Shown: positions 1-8,622, numbered from the stretch's first letter. The stretch is DNA of 47,238 bases from JAQUOA01 sp037443785 (GCA_037443785.1 JBBINR010000026.1:1-47238); one strand, 5' to 3'. Numbers and translations: made by a program. The notes: generated by a model not told the origin, from the sequence alone.

Positions 1-579
1 TTTGGGATTTCCTTCTTTATCGACCCAGATTTTTACCCACACAGTTCCTTCAACACCAGCACGGCGTGCAATTTCTGGATACACCGGTGCAGGATTGTTT
101 CCCGGAATCGGATTAGGTTGTTTTTCTACCGGAACGAAATCCGGCGGCGGACCGTCATCTTGAAGGCTGACATCGTTTTGAATTTCAACCGGACCGCCAG
201 TTCCATCGCCTTCACCAATTGCCGGACCGACCTGCGCCATTTCCGTTTGGGTTGCAATAGTTTGCTCAGGATTAATTTCCGCATCCGGAACAGGAACGGG
301 AGTTCCAACGGTTGGTTTTGCCGACGGACCCTGCACCGAAACCGATGGAGCCGCTTGTGAATTTGTAATTGAAGGCGGCGGACCAAGTTCACTGTATTTC
401 ATAATCCGAACTGAATAGACCGGCTCTTCATCATCTTCCGATAATTTTTGAATTCCATAATATGTGCCAAGAGCACTGATATGGAGCAAAGCCGCAAATG
501 CTAACGCCATTTGCATATACTTTTGCGTTAACGTCCGAAGCTCTTTAAAACCATAATTTGATTGAATTGCTGTCGACAT
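1..579 (-). CDS. tonB: Energy transducer TonB (C-terminus cut by window edge)
   Basis: Inner-membrane-anchored periplasmic protein that passes proton-motive energy from ExbB/ExbD to outer-membrane transporters. The visible 193 residues read ATGTCGACAGCA onwards from 579. There is a short cytoplasmic N-terminus, one membrane helix at about residues 22-42, and a Pro/Gly-rich periplasmic linker. The beginning of the TonB C-terminal domain starts near residue 165 (PVYPEIARRAGVEGTVWVKI), a hallmark of the family. The frame is open to base 1, so the rest of the C-terminal domain lies outside the window. It is the last visible gene of a co-directional operon, 19 nt after an exbD gene. Family assignment is firm; the substrate receptor is unknown. 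Confidence 0.93.
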   Translation of the reverse strand, partial: MSTAIQSNYGFKELRTLTQKYMQMALAFAALLHISALGTYYGIQKLSEDDEEPVYSVRIMKYSELGPPPSITNSQAAPSVSVQGPSAKPTVGTPVPVPDAEINPEQTIATQTEMAQVGPAIGEGDGTGGPVEIQNDVSLQDDGPPPDFVPVEKQPNPIPGNNPAPVYPEIARRAGVEGTVWVKIWVDKEGNPK

Positions 580-598
580 AATTTATTCTTTCCTTCCC

Positions 599-1108
599 CT
601 AAAGTTTCTCAATAGCTTGTCGATCTTTGTCTTCCATTGGAACAAGACTGAATCGATTAATATTGTTGAGGTTTAATTCGTCCATTATGTCTACCATGTC
701 GACGTATTTCGCCTTGCCATCGATTTTAATCAGCGTAATAAGTTTTGAATTTGCCGAATTTTTTTCCTTCAACATTTTTCCGAGACTGACAAGCCGTGCT
801 TTTTTGTTGTCTCCGGTAACTTGTTCAGGTTTCTCAATTCCAATATTCCAGAATATTTTAAATTCCGGCGTAATGCGAAGTGTCAAAAGATTTGATTCTG
901 CAACCGGAACCGAGACATCATTACTCGGCGGCAAATTAATCTCCATGGTTTCCGGCTTGCTCATCGTTGTTGTAAGAATGAAGAACGTTAACAAAAGAAA
1001 TGCAACGTCCACCATTGGTGTCATATCAATGCGGACACCGACACGTTTTGCTTTCTTTTTTCCGTGCTTTTGTTTTCCCCGCGATTGCGAGACATTTACA
1101 TCTGCCAT
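599..1108 (-). CDS. exbD: ExbD/TolR family biopolymer transport protein (second copy)
   Basis: Subunit of the ExbB-ExbD proton-driven motor that energises TonB (169 aa). A basic N-terminus is followed by the family motif DMTPMVDVAFLLLTFF, giving one membrane helix at about residues 32-49. Asp34 sits at the position of the essential proton-path aspartate of ExbD. The rest is periplasmic, with a basic, charged middle. It lies 19 nt downstream of another exbD and 19 nt upstream of tonB, so the two ExbD proteins are probably made together. Compared with the first copy it has about 16 extra basic N-terminal residues and a different periplasmic domain, so it is a paralogue, not a recent duplicate. 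Start chosen at ATG 1108. Confidence 0.93.
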   Translation of the reverse strand: MADVNVSQSRGKQKHGKKKAKRVGVRIDMTPMVDVAFLLLTFFILTTTMSKPETMEINLPPSNDVSVPVAESNLLTLRITPEFKIFWNIGIEKPEQVTGDNKKARLVSLGKMLKEKNSANSKLITLIKIDGKAKYVDMVDIMDELNLNNINRFSLVPMEDKDRQAIEKL

Positions 1109-1127
1109 TATTTATATTCTCCCAAAA

Positions 1128-1586
1128 TTATGGACGTTCGTCGTTTGTCACAAGGTTGAACCGTGTGATATTTTCCTTCTGAAGAATGTCCATTACATCT
1201 TGAATAACTTTATAGTCGGCGTTTTTATCGCCTTTAATCACCGTGCGAAGTTTAAAATTGGATAATCGTGCTGTGCGCATTAATTTTCCCAAATCTTTAA
1301 CATCGACTTCCATACCGGCTTTTAACCTGTTTGCTTCACCGAATACTTTAACGCGTAAAGGTTGGGAATCAAGACCAAGATAGACACGCCCTTCTTTATC
1401 GACAGTAACCGTCATGACGTCTGAATCGGGCAATTTAAATTTCGAGTGAGATTCCGGAAGAAGAATTTCCGCAACCTGCGCCGGTTTAAATTGCGTCGTC
1501 AACATAAAGAAAGTCAGCAGCAAGAATGCAACGTCCACCATCGGCGTCATATCCAGCTTAAATCCGACCCGTTTTGTTTTTGACAT
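1128..1586 (-). CDS. exbD: ExbD/TolR family biopolymer transport protein (first copy)
   Basis: ExbD-type motor subunit of 152 aa. The N-terminus is short, and the motif LDMTPMVDVAFLLLTFFML forms the single membrane helix, with Asp18 as the presumed proton-carrying residue. The periplasmic part is about 110 residues and ends ENITRFNLVTNDERP, close to the C-terminal pattern of the second ExbD (NINRFSLVPMEDKD). It lies 21 nt downstream of exbB and 19 nt upstream of the second exbD. Two different ExbD proteins beside one ExbB are common in Bacteroidota-type TonB operons and suggest a mixed ExbD assembly. Start at ATG 1586. Confidence 0.93.
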   Translation of the reverse strand: MSKTKRVGFKLDMTPMVDVAFLLLTFFMLTTQFKPAQVAEILLPESHSKFKLPDSDVMTVTVDKEGRVYLGLDSQPLRVKVFGEANRLKAGMEVDVKDLGKLMRTARLSNFKLRTVIKGDKNADYKVIQDVMDILQKENITRFNLVTNDERP

Positions 1587-1607
1587 GTTAGAATTCCTTC
1601 TTCAAAA

Positions 1608-2330
1608 TTATTCGTGTTTGGCTTGAAGGTTTGTCAAAATATCTTTGCTTGCTTCATCGATCATATAGGTCATGCCGTCGATCTTTGTGGTGAAGAAGTT
1701 ATACGCAACGATCGCTGCAATACCGATACTGATTCCACCCGCCGTGTTGATAAGCGCTTCAGAAATACCGAGTGACAATTGTGTTGCATCCGGTGCACCG
1801 GCATTTGCCATGGCAGCGAACGAGCGAATCATACCAAGCACTGTTCCAAGAAGACCAACCATTGTTGAGATTGAAGCAATTGTTGAAATTGAAACAAGGT
1901 TTTTCTCCAGCACCGGCATCTCAAGCATTGTTGCTTCATCGATCACACGTTTTACTTCTTCCATTCTTTCTTTTGCCGCCAAATCTTTCTTGGAAGAAAG
2001 TTCCTGATAACGATCTAAACCGCTCTTTACAATATTCGCTAATGAACCGCGTTGTGCGTCACACGCAGAGATTGCGGCAGGAATATCATTCGAGTTTAAA
2101 TTTTGAACGAGTGTTTTAAGAAATTTCGGAAGCGGGCCTCTCCCTGCTGCTTTTTTCAAAGAAAGAAGTCGTTCAATAACATATGTTACGACCATAATTG
2201 ACAATGCGACAAGACCGGCTACCAGCGGACCTCCGTCTTTAATATACTTGGGCAACATAAACTCGTAAATTCCGTACCCGATCAAGATGGCACCGACAAT
2301 GATAATTAAATTAAGAGGACCTTGTTTCAT
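1608..2330 (-). CDS. exbB: MotA/TolQ/ExbB proton channel family protein
   Basis: Proton-channel subunit of the TonB-ExbB-ExbD complex in the inner membrane (240 aa). Predicted membrane segments lie near residues 8-25, 34-56, 145-168 and 193-213. The last two carry the MotA/ExbB signature (STMVGLLGTVLGMI and INTAGGISIGIAAIVAYNFF), which lines the proton path. The cytoplasmic loop between helices 2 and 3 is long and charged. The extra N-terminal helix is typical of the Bacteroidota-type ExbB. It lies 46 nt after the STAS gene and leads the exbD-exbD-tonB run. TolQ is the alternative name, but the tonB gene downstream favours ExbB. Confidence 0.93.
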   Translation of the reverse strand: MKQGPLNLIIIVGAILIGYGIYEFMLPKYIKDGGPLVAGLVALSIMVVTYVIERLLSLKKAAGRGPLPKFLKTLVQNLNSNDIPAAISACDAQRGSLANIVKSGLDRYQELSSKKDLAAKERMEEVKRVIDEATMLEMPVLEKNLVSISTIASISTMVGLLGTVLGMIRSFAAMANAGAPDATQLSLGISEALINTAGGISIGIAAIVAYNFFTTKIDGMTYMIDEASKDILTNLQAKHE

Positions 2331-2376
2331 AGAACGACTCCTTATTAAAAATAAATAATGGTATAAATAAAGTTGT

Positions 2377-2724
2377 TTACTTTGCTATTGTATAAATTGC
2401 ATCTTCACGGCTGTCTGCTGACGTAAAGATTGTTGAGAGTTTGGTCACGACAAAAATATTCGAAATACTTTTATTGATGTTGCAAAGAATCAATTTCCCC
2501 TGCCGATTTAAATACGATGTATGACCGGAGACCAGAGCGCCGATTGCGGACGAATTGAGATATTCGACGTTACCAAGATCAATAATAAGTTTTCTATTCC
2601 CTTGTTCAAGAAGAGACTGAATTGTTTTTTTCAACTCATCAGTTTCATCTCCTCCCACAAGCGAACCTTTCGGCTCCAACACGACAACTTTCCCTTCGTG
2701 AACGGTTGATGATTTTATTTTCAT
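2377..2724 (-). CDS. STAS-domain protein (anti-sigma factor antagonist type)
   Basis: Small cytoplasmic single-domain protein of 115 aa with the STAS fold of SpoIIAA/RsbV-type anti-anti-sigma factors. The diagnostic segment LIIDLGNVEYLNSSAIGALV includes the Ser-Ser of the phospho-acceptor loop (N-S-S-A) that partner kinases of the RsbW type modify. It starts at ATG 2724. It heads the exbB-exbD-exbD-tonB operon on the same strand with only 46 nt before exbB, so it may be co-transcribed. No cognate kinase or phosphatase is visible in the window. The family is firm; the regulatory target is unknown. Confidence 0.88.
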   Translation of the reverse strand: MKIKSSTVHEGKVVVLEPKGSLVGGDETDELKKTIQSLLEQGNRKLIIDLGNVEYLNSSAIGALVSGHTSYLNRQGKLILCNINKSISNIFVVTKLSTIFTSADSREDAIYTIAK

Positions 2725-2786
2725 GCGAACAAATCCTTCCCTAAATCATTTTTTAACGATACTCTAATAAGCATCATTTTTTGGAG

Positions 2787-2815
2787 TAATTAGAAGATAA
2801 AAATTGACAAGTCAA
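2787..2815 (-). promoter_or_regulatory. Possible sigma-70-like promoter of the STAS-exbB-exbD-tonB operon
   Basis: Reading the minus strand, a TTGACT -35 (2815-2810), a 17-nt spacer and a weak TAATTA -10 (2792-2787) lie about 60 nt before the STAS start. The -35 sits inside an imperfect dyad with TTGAC/GTCAA arms (2804-2815). The -10 match is poor and sigma specificity in this phylum differs from E. coli, so this is only a candidate. Confidence 0.25.
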
Positions 2816-2937
2816 AGTGCAATAAGAAATTTCGAAGATTTCGCAAATTTCTTTCGGGTTTTCCTACGCGATTCCTATGGTAATTTACAGACATCAATAA
2901 CCAACAGAAAGTTATTTTACTGGAAAGGTGAAAACCT

Positions 2938-5037
2938 TTAACTGTTCAATTGGTGCTTCAGTTCTTCAAGCCTCGTAATGGGCTGTCGGCAGGAAAAATC
3001 TTTACAGTAATATACCTGAATCTCATCATCAATCGGCATCATTCTCTCCATAAAGGATTGATGTTTTATAAAATACTGTCTTACATTCTCTTTTAATAAA
3101 ATAACGGTCAAATTAGGGTGGAAATTTCTGAATATTTCCCCAAGAAATTTGGGCAATTCTTTTTGTTCGCCTTCAGAAACAACCACCACATGCTCGGAAG
3201 AAGAAAGGAATCTGTCGGCTGCACACATCAACTGCGGCATAATTTGCGGGGATTGAATTAACAATGCTGCAAAATATTTCAACGTTTTTTCAGCATAGTG
3301 TTGTAGGGAAGGCTCATTCGTCAATTGGAACAGGCGAAGCAGATTATTGGCGGCAACAGAATTTCCTGTCGGCTCAGCACCATCGTAGGCATCCTTCATT
3401 CGGACAAGAACAGTACGATCCTTTCCCGACGTATCAAAAAATCCTCCCTCAGCAGAATCCCAGAATAACGCAATCATCGTTCCCGTCAAATCAGAAGCAA
3501 ACTCGATCCATTGAATATCAAACGTTGCTTCATACAGATCAAGCAATCCTTGCGTCAAAAAAGCATAATCATCGAGATGGGCTTCAAATTTTGCTTCATC
3601 GTTTCTGAAACGCCGCAATAATATTTTTTTCTCATCATTATAAAGACATTTCCGGATGAAGAGTGCGGCACGCTCTGCAGCACTGCGGTAATCTTTTTTG
3701 CCAAGCACTCTTGAAGCGCGGGCAAGCGCGCTGATCATCAAGCCATTCCATGAAGTTAAAATTTTATCATCCAAATTTGGGCGCGGGCGTTTTGAACGGG
3801 CGCTAAAGAGCTTTCCTTTTGAAGACTGAAGAAGCGAGACCACCTTTTCCTGCGAGAATTTTGTAAACTCCGCCGTCTGTTCTATCGTGAAGGGAGAAAA
3901 CAAAATATTCTTCTTCTGAAATTCTCCCTGGGGATCCGAAAGTGCATTCCCATTTTCTTCGACAGAATAATAATGACAAAAAACTTTTGCTTCATCTTTC
4001 GTGAGGATACTTTCAATCTCAGATTTTTCCCATACATAAAATGCCCCTTCCACATTGTATCCCGGATGTTCTGCGTCGGCGCTGTCGGCATCTTCGGCGG
4101 AAAAAAAACCTCCATCGGGTGACGCCATATCTCGCATTATATACGAACAAGTTTCATGTGCAATCTGCGCAAAATAATCTTCGTGCGTAATTTGATAGGC
4201 ATCAAGAAATGAATGTATTAACTGCGCTTGATCATAGAGCATTTTCTCGAAGTGTGGGACGCGCCACTGTCCGTCAACTGAATACCGATGAAACCCGCCG
4301 CCGAGATGGTCATACATTCCACCGTTTGCCATTGCCATCAATGTCGTCAGAGACATCGATAATGCTTCTTGCTCTTTTGTTCGCTGGAAATATCGAAATA
4401 AAAAATTCAGCACAACAGGGCGTGGAAATTTCGGGCCAGTCCCAAATCCGGCAAATTTCGGATCATATCCGGCCGCAAGCTGGTGATAGGTTCGCTTAAG
4501 GAGTAATTCTTCAATCTCCGAATCTTTTGTATCAACAGGTTGCCGCTGCTGCAACGAATGAATTAATTCTTCACCTGATTGAATGATATTTTCTCGTTCA
4601 CTTTGCCATACGTCGTGGATGCGGTTTAATAGCGTTGTAAAACTTGGACGGCCATGGCCATCGGTTGGAGGGAAATATGTTCCGCCATAAAACGGTTTCA
4701 GATCAGGCGTCAGAAAAACTGAAAGCGGCCACCCGCCGCTCCCAACCATCATCTGCACAGCGGCCATGTACACTTTATCAACATCCGGCCGTTCTTCTCT
4801 ATCAACTTTGATATTCACAAATTTTTCATTCATGATCTTGGCAACGGATTCGTTTTCAAATGATTCACGTTCCATCACATGGCACCAATGGCAAGTCGAA
4901 TAACCAATAGAAAGAAAGATTGGTTTATTTTCCGATTTTGCTTTTTGAAATGCTTCTTCTCCCCACGGGAACCAATCAACGGGATTATTTGCGTGCTGAA
5001 GGAGATACGGGGATTTTTCGTTGCTCAGTCTGTTCAT
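2938..5037 (-). CDS. Thioredoxin domain-containing protein, DUF255/YyaL (SPATA20) family
   Basis: Cytoplasmic protein of 699 aa, the usual length of the family. The N-terminal thioredoxin-like domain (about residues 1-165) has the conserved opening NEKSPYLLQHANNPVDW and a CHWCH active site (Cys49/Cys52). The rest is an (alpha/alpha)6-barrel resembling N-acyl-glucosamine epimerases/six-hairpin glycosidases, with family motifs GGMYDHLGGGFHRYSVD, WRVPHFEKMLYDQA and FSAEDADS. The biochemical role of the family is not settled; a redox or carbohydrate-related function has been suggested. It starts at ATG 5037 and ends with a small AAAGGT/ACCTTT hairpin overlapping the stop. It is separated from the STAS operon by 213 nt that hold no gene. 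Confidence 0.92.
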   Translation of the reverse strand: MNRLSNEKSPYLLQHANNPVDWFPWGEEAFQKAKSENKPIFLSIGYSTCHWCHVMERESFENESVAKIMNEKFVNIKVDREERPDVDKVYMAAVQMMVGSGGWPLSVFLTPDLKPFYGGTYFPPTDGHGRPSFTTLLNRIHDVWQSERENIIQSGEELIHSLQQRQPVDTKDSEIEELLLKRTYHQLAAGYDPKFAGFGTGPKFPRPVVLNFLFRYFQRTKEQEALSMSLTTLMAMANGGMYDHLGGGFHRYSVDGQWRVPHFEKMLYDQAQLIHSFLDAYQITHEDYFAQIAHETCSYIMRDMASPDGGFFSAEDADSADAEHPGYNVEGAFYVWEKSEIESILTKDEAKVFCHYYSVEENGNALSDPQGEFQKKNILFSPFTIEQTAEFTKFSQEKVVSLLQSSKGKLFSARSKRPRPNLDDKILTSWNGLMISALARASRVLGKKDYRSAAERAALFIRKCLYNDEKKILLRRFRNDEAKFEAHLDDYAFLTQGLLDLYEATFDIQWIEFASDLTGTMIALFWDSAEGGFFDTSGKDRTVLVRMKDAYDGAEPTGNSVAANNLLRLFQLTNEPSLQHYAEKTLKYFAALLIQSPQIMPQLMCAADRFLSSSEHVVVVSEGEQKELPKFLGEIFRNFHPNLTVILLKENVRQYFIKHQSFMERMMPIDDEIQVYYCKDFSCRQPITRLEELKHQLNS

Positions 5038-5044
5038 GCGAAAA

Positions 5045-6325
5045 TTATAATCGATCGTTGTTTTGTTTCGTCAACTTGATGTCTTGCAGCTGCGGAGCTT
5101 TGACGCGTATCTCAAATCGGTAGCCAGCCGCATAACCAATCGGGGTCCATTGGAAATTCATTTCCCAGCAATGAAGATCGCGGAAAATATTTATTTGCGG
5201 TGCCGCAACTTGTTTTTGCACCAGATCGTAACTTGTTGAAGCCGTAAATCTCCAATTTTCTGTCAGATTGAAACCAAGATTTCCGTAAATATTTGCAAAA
5301 CGGGTTTTACGATTCGGATTTTCTTGGTTCATTCCATAGCTGAAACTCAATGATAAATTCCATGGGATGCTAAAATCAGGAACATCATTGTCGTAAATCC
5401 CACGGTTCCCGCTTGTCAGTTTATTTCGTTGATTTTCGGCAACACGAACACTGTCGTTCACCTGTTGTTCAGTTTGAGCAGCCGTCCTTTCTCCTTTCAA
5501 TGAGGTCGAAAGATTGAGTGAAAAATTTGTCATCGCGACAATTCCTTTTCCGCTTTCAAACAGATATTTATTGATTCGACGCTGTGCCGTTCTATCGTAA
5601 TCGTAAAATCGATAATTGCTATTCCCGCTGATATTTAAATATTGACCGATGTCTGTCCGATAATTCAGCGAAAGATCCGACAATTGAAAACTGTCCGCTG
5701 CAAAATTATATCCGACTCCCAGCCCCGCGTTTAATAATTGATACTTTTGTTCTTTTTGTGTTGTGTCACTCGCGGATGTTTTCATTTCAAAAACGTTCCC
5801 GACAGAAAACGAAACTGATTGCGATTCTCCAATCGATGCACCGCCGTACACTTCTTTTTGAAAACGATTAAATTTTTGTTCTCGCCCGTTTTTGTCCGTA
5901 TAGCGCTGATAATATCCCCACTTTGCTTCAGAAAAATCCGGCGTGTAATTATAACTGAGAGACGGCGTAACGGTATGACGAAATCCGGCAATGCCCGGAA
6001 TCGGCGGTTGAAAAATTCCGTACAGCTTTGTTGATGCGCTCACTCCCATGCTGAAAGTTCTTACCGCATGAAATGCTTTTCGATCGACAATGATTGGGGA
6101 CTTCGTTACCGAATCAATTCCGGTAACCAAAGAGTTTTTATCATACCATCGTTCGTTGTAGGAAAATGACGGCGAGATGGTAAAATATCCTGCTTTCGGT
6201 GAAGCTCCGAACGATAGGTTGTGATTAATTCCATGCCGATTGTATAATGTGAACGGAAGCGTATCGTTCGAACGCGTTTTGTTATCAACACGTTGATATT
6301 GTGAACCGTAATTCATCGAAATCAT
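5045..6325 (-). CDS. lptD: LPS-assembly protein LptD, C-terminal barrel part (downstream of in-frame stop)
   Basis: Second half of LptD, the outer-membrane beta-barrel that inserts lipopolysaccharide into the outer leaflet. It is rich in alternating aromatic/polar strands and ends AGYRFEIRVKAPQLQDIKL, the C-terminal pattern of Bacteroidota-type LptD. It is in the same frame as the upstream half (6359-7615), separated only by a TAA codon at 6361-6359 and 11 sense codons, and the barrel family continues across the gap. The first ATG after the stop is at 6325 and has no convincing ribosome site. I therefore read the two pieces as one gene of about 856 codons broken by a nonsense codon or a base-call error. 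It lies 7 nt upstream of the DUF255 gene. Confidence 0.85.
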   Translation of the reverse strand: MISMNYGSQYQRVDNKTRSNDTLPFTLYNRHGINHNLSFGASPKAGYFTISPSFSYNERWYDKNSLVTGIDSVTKSPIIVDRKAFHAVRTFSMGVSASTKLYGIFQPPIPGIAGFRHTVTPSLSYNYTPDFSEAKWGYYQRYTDKNGREQKFNRFQKEVYGGASIGESQSVSFSVGNVFEMKTSASDTTQKEQKYQLLNAGLGVGYNFAADSFQLSDLSLNYRTDIGQYLNISGNSNYRFYDYDRTAQRRINKYLFESGKGIVAMTNFSLNLSTSLKGERTAAQTEQQVNDSVRVAENQRNKLTSGNRGIYDNDVPDFSIPWNLSLSFSYGMNQENPNRKTRFANIYGNLGFNLTENWRFTASTSYDLVQKQVAAPQINIFRDLHCWEMNFQWTPIGYAAGYRFEIRVKAPQLQDIKLTKQNNDRL

Positions 6326-6358
6326 TTCATACCATGAATACTCGCCCGATGAAGAACT

Positions 6359-7615
6359 TTACCGCTTGCCCGAACGAAACGGATACATTTGTCCAAGCGA
6401 ATATGAAATCGACGGCAGGGTGTTGATGATTGAACCGGTGATAAGATTTTGGGTTCGATGAATATTCATGCTCATGCTGCTGTTCGTTCCTTCCCAGCTT
6501 TTACTGAGCGTCGCATTCGAAGTAATTTCCTGATTCAAATATTCATTGAGTGTCAGGGCACGTCGATAGTTTTCAGAACTCGCAAAAGTAAAATTGACAT
6601 CGGCACGAGTCGATGGATTAAATGACTGCGTGTGAGTGAGATTCGCAAAGTAATCCGCACGATCAACATAGTTTGCATCGTTCGATTCGTTTTCAATGGT
6701 GCGTTGATAATATCCCGACAGCGATCCTGAAAAGTCATATCGTTTCACATAACGAAATGACGGTGCAACTCTCCACGTTCCGCTTGTTAACGCATCGCCC
6801 AACACAGTAAAATCGGTATAATCGTTCATCGCCCAATAGTACCCGAAATGTTCGAGTCCTGTTCCGCGTGCGCCTTTATCAACAAATGTCGGGGCAATAA
6901 TTCCGGAGGTTCGTCCGCCTTGACTTGGAAACACGCCAAACGGCAATGCAAAAATTGGTACATCAGACAGATAAAGATAGATAGGGCGTGCAACAATTTT
7001 ATCGCGCACGGTAACACGCATCTCAGGACTGTAAAAATAAAAATGCGGATGACCTAATTCGCATGTGGTATAATAGCCGTTGGCGATAAAGAGCATGTCC
7101 TTGTCAACTTTTTTAATCTGTTCGCCGGTGTAATATCCCTGGTCTTGCGACGTTTCTCCAATTGTCACACGCCCTTTTTGCGTTTTGAAATTGTATGAAA
7201 TTTTCCATCCTTCATATTTATCTGCCCCTTCAACCATCACTGGCGTTCCGCTGTAGCGCTGCTTCAGCGAATCTGTTTTGGAAGCTTTCGTTGAATCGAG
7301 AACGCCGTAGGCTTCCAATTCATTCGTGTTCCAATTCACATCGATGCGTTCGGATTTCAAACTGAGATCTTTATGCTTCACATCGCTCTTGCCAAACAAC
7401 TTCATTTGTTTATCATCAAACGTGAAGACAATGGAATCATTTGCAGTGTAGGCAACTAATGAATCTATTCGATTTGCTTTTGCAGTAGTATCGCGGCCAG
7501 CTGCAGTGGTATCGCTTTTAATTCGGAGAGTATCTTGTGTTTGCGTATAGCTGAAAGAAAAAAATAACCACAAAGTCACAAAGGCTTTGAAAATAATTTT
7601 TGTAAAACGAAGCAT
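6359..7615 (-). CDS. lptD: LPS-assembly protein LptD, N-terminal part ending at premature TAA
   Basis: First half of LptD (418 residues to the stop). From ATG 7615 it has a signal peptide (MLRFTKIIFKAFVTLWLFFS, cleavage after SYTQ or nearby). A periplasmic OstA/LptA-like beta-jellyroll domain follows, with sections such as DDKQMKLFGKSDVKHKDL that bind lipid A chains in this family. The first barrel strands come next (GVFPSQGGRTSGIIAP). An upstream TTG/ATG extension of 14 codons would put charged residues ahead of the signal peptide, so 7615 is preferred. The reading stops at GKR-TAA, mid-barrel, and the same frame resumes with SSSSGEYSWYEM. LptD is normally essential with LptE. Confidence 0.87.
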   Translation of the reverse strand: MLRFTKIIFKAFVTLWLFFSFSYTQTQDTLRIKSDTTAAGRDTTAKANRIDSLVAYTANDSIVFTFDDKQMKLFGKSDVKHKDLSLKSERIDVNWNTNELEAYGVLDSTKASKTDSLKQRYSGTPVMVEGADKYEGWKISYNFKTQKGRVTIGETSQDQGYYTGEQIKKVDKDMLFIANGYYTTCELGHPHFYFYSPEMRVTVRDKIVARPIYLYLSDVPIFALPFGVFPSQGGRTSGIIAPTFVDKGARGTGLEHFGYYWAMNDYTDFTVLGDALTSGTWRVAPSFRYVKRYDFSGSLSGYYQRTIENESNDANYVDRADYFANLTHTQSFNPSTRADVNFTFASSENYRRALTLNEYLNQEITSNATLSKSWEGTNSSMSMNIHRTQNLITGSIINTLPSISYSLGQMYPFRSGKR

Positions 7616-7634
7616 CCCTGTGTCTTTGTGGTGT
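7567..7634. repeat. Imperfect inverted repeat spanning the lptD start codon
   Basis: On the plus strand, ACCACAAAGTCACAAAGG (7567-7584) is matched in inverted orientation by CCCTGTGTCTTTGTGGTG (7616-7633), with about 31 nt between. The arms share CCACAAAG and CACA blocks and differ by a substitution and a short indel. One arm forms the leader directly before ATG 7615; the other codes for part of the signal-peptide core (FVTLWL). It resembles small interspersed palindromic elements with CACAAAG-type cores, but I see no second copy in this window. Confidence 0.5.
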
Positions 7635-7671
7635 AAATCAATCATCCATTCACTCATTCTATAGAGAACAA

Positions 7672-8622
7672 TTACAGCACCATTCCGGCAGCGCCGAAAA
7701 TACCGGCATCATTGCCAAGTTGTGCACGGACAATTTTTATACCATCACGCAAAGGCTTTTGAACATTTTTTTTCACAGACGCGGTGATAGCATCGTAAAC
7801 AAAATCTCCAACGGCAGAGACTCCTCCACCAATAACTGTTACGCGAAAGTCGAGTGTATTCATTACGGCACCGATCATAGTTCCGAGAAGCGTGCCTGCC
7901 TCCACAAGAATATCTTTTGCCAATTGATCTCCAGCTTCAGCCGCTTTTGATAAGTGCATCGGTTCAATTTTATTTTCATCGCCGCCGGCAAATTGAAGAA
8001 TCTTGGAGTTCGGAACTAATTTCAATTTCTCGATCGTTCTTTTTGATAAATATTTTTGTCCAACGTACGCTTCTACACAGCCTCTCGTTCCGCAGTTGCA
8101 CATCAGCCCCTCGTAATTGATGGAGATATGTCCAACTTCCCCGGCACCTCCGCTTGGTCCTCTATAAATGTGATTATCCATGATAATACCGCCGCCAACT
8201 CCCGTTCCCCAAATAATGAATAAGAAATTAGGATATTGTTTCCCTGCGCCAAATTTTGCTTCAGCCACAGCCGCAACATTCGCATCGTTATCAACTTCAA
8301 CCCGCAAGTTGAATTCTTTTGAAATGATATCGGCCAACGGCACAACATCCCAATTTTTTATGTTGGGCGGATTTTTTACAATACCGCCGGGATTCTGAAT
8401 AAGTCCCGGTGCACCGATACCGATTCCGGCAACTTTTGCTCCATTCGCGTGGGTAAGAACTTCTGAAATCGATTTTTTTATTTGTTCGATAACTGCTTGC
8501 GGATTTTCTTCCGCGCGTGTCGGCAGCTTTGACAGTGCGAGGACTTTTCCATCACTGTTTATTAATCCTGTTTTCACTGTGGTGCCGCCTAAATCGACAC
8601 CAATTGCGAGTTGTTGTGCCAT
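7672..8622 (-). CDS. ROK family sugar kinase (glucokinase-like)
   Basis: Cytoplasmic sugar kinase of 316 aa that probably phosphorylates glucose or a related hexose with ATP. The N-terminal phosphate-binding motif is GVDLGGTTVKTGL (Asp10 to Thr14). The catalytic/ROK segment is followed by GEVGHISI and a zinc motif CNCGTRGCVEAYVG, whose Glu/His contact the sugar in this family. The C-terminal adenosine motif VIGGGVSAVGD is present. No DNA-binding domain is present, so it is a kinase rather than a ROK repressor. It lies upstream of lptD, with 57 nt between its stop and the chosen lptD start, and downstream of an SGNH hydrolase. Substrate could be glucose, N-acetylmannosamine or fructose; glucokinase is the default. 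Confidence 0.9.
   Translation of the reverse strand: MAQQLAIGVDLGGTTVKTGLINSDGKVLALSKLPTRAEENPQAVIEQIKKSISEVLTHANGAKVAGIGIGAPGLIQNPGGIVKNPPNIKNWDVVPLADIISKEFNLRVEVDNDANVAAVAEAKFGAGKQYPNFLFIIWGTGVGGGIIMDNHIYRGPSGGAGEVGHISINYEGLMCNCGTRGCVEAYVGQKYLSKRTIEKLKLVPNSKILQFAGGDENKIEPMHLSKAAEAGDQLAKDILVEAGTLLGTMIGAVMNTLDFRVTVIGGGVSAVGDFVYDAITASVKKNVQKPLRDGIKIVRAQLGNDAGIFGAAGMVL

Noticed and set aside
2826..2851. GAAATTT/AAATTTC hairpin in the gap after the DUF255 gene
   Set aside because: One bulge, A/T-rich arms and no T-run; not convincing as a terminator.
2924..2939. AAAGGT-GAAA-ACCTTT hairpin overlapping the DUF255 stop
   Set aside because: Six-bp stem without a following T-run; too weak to list as a terminator.
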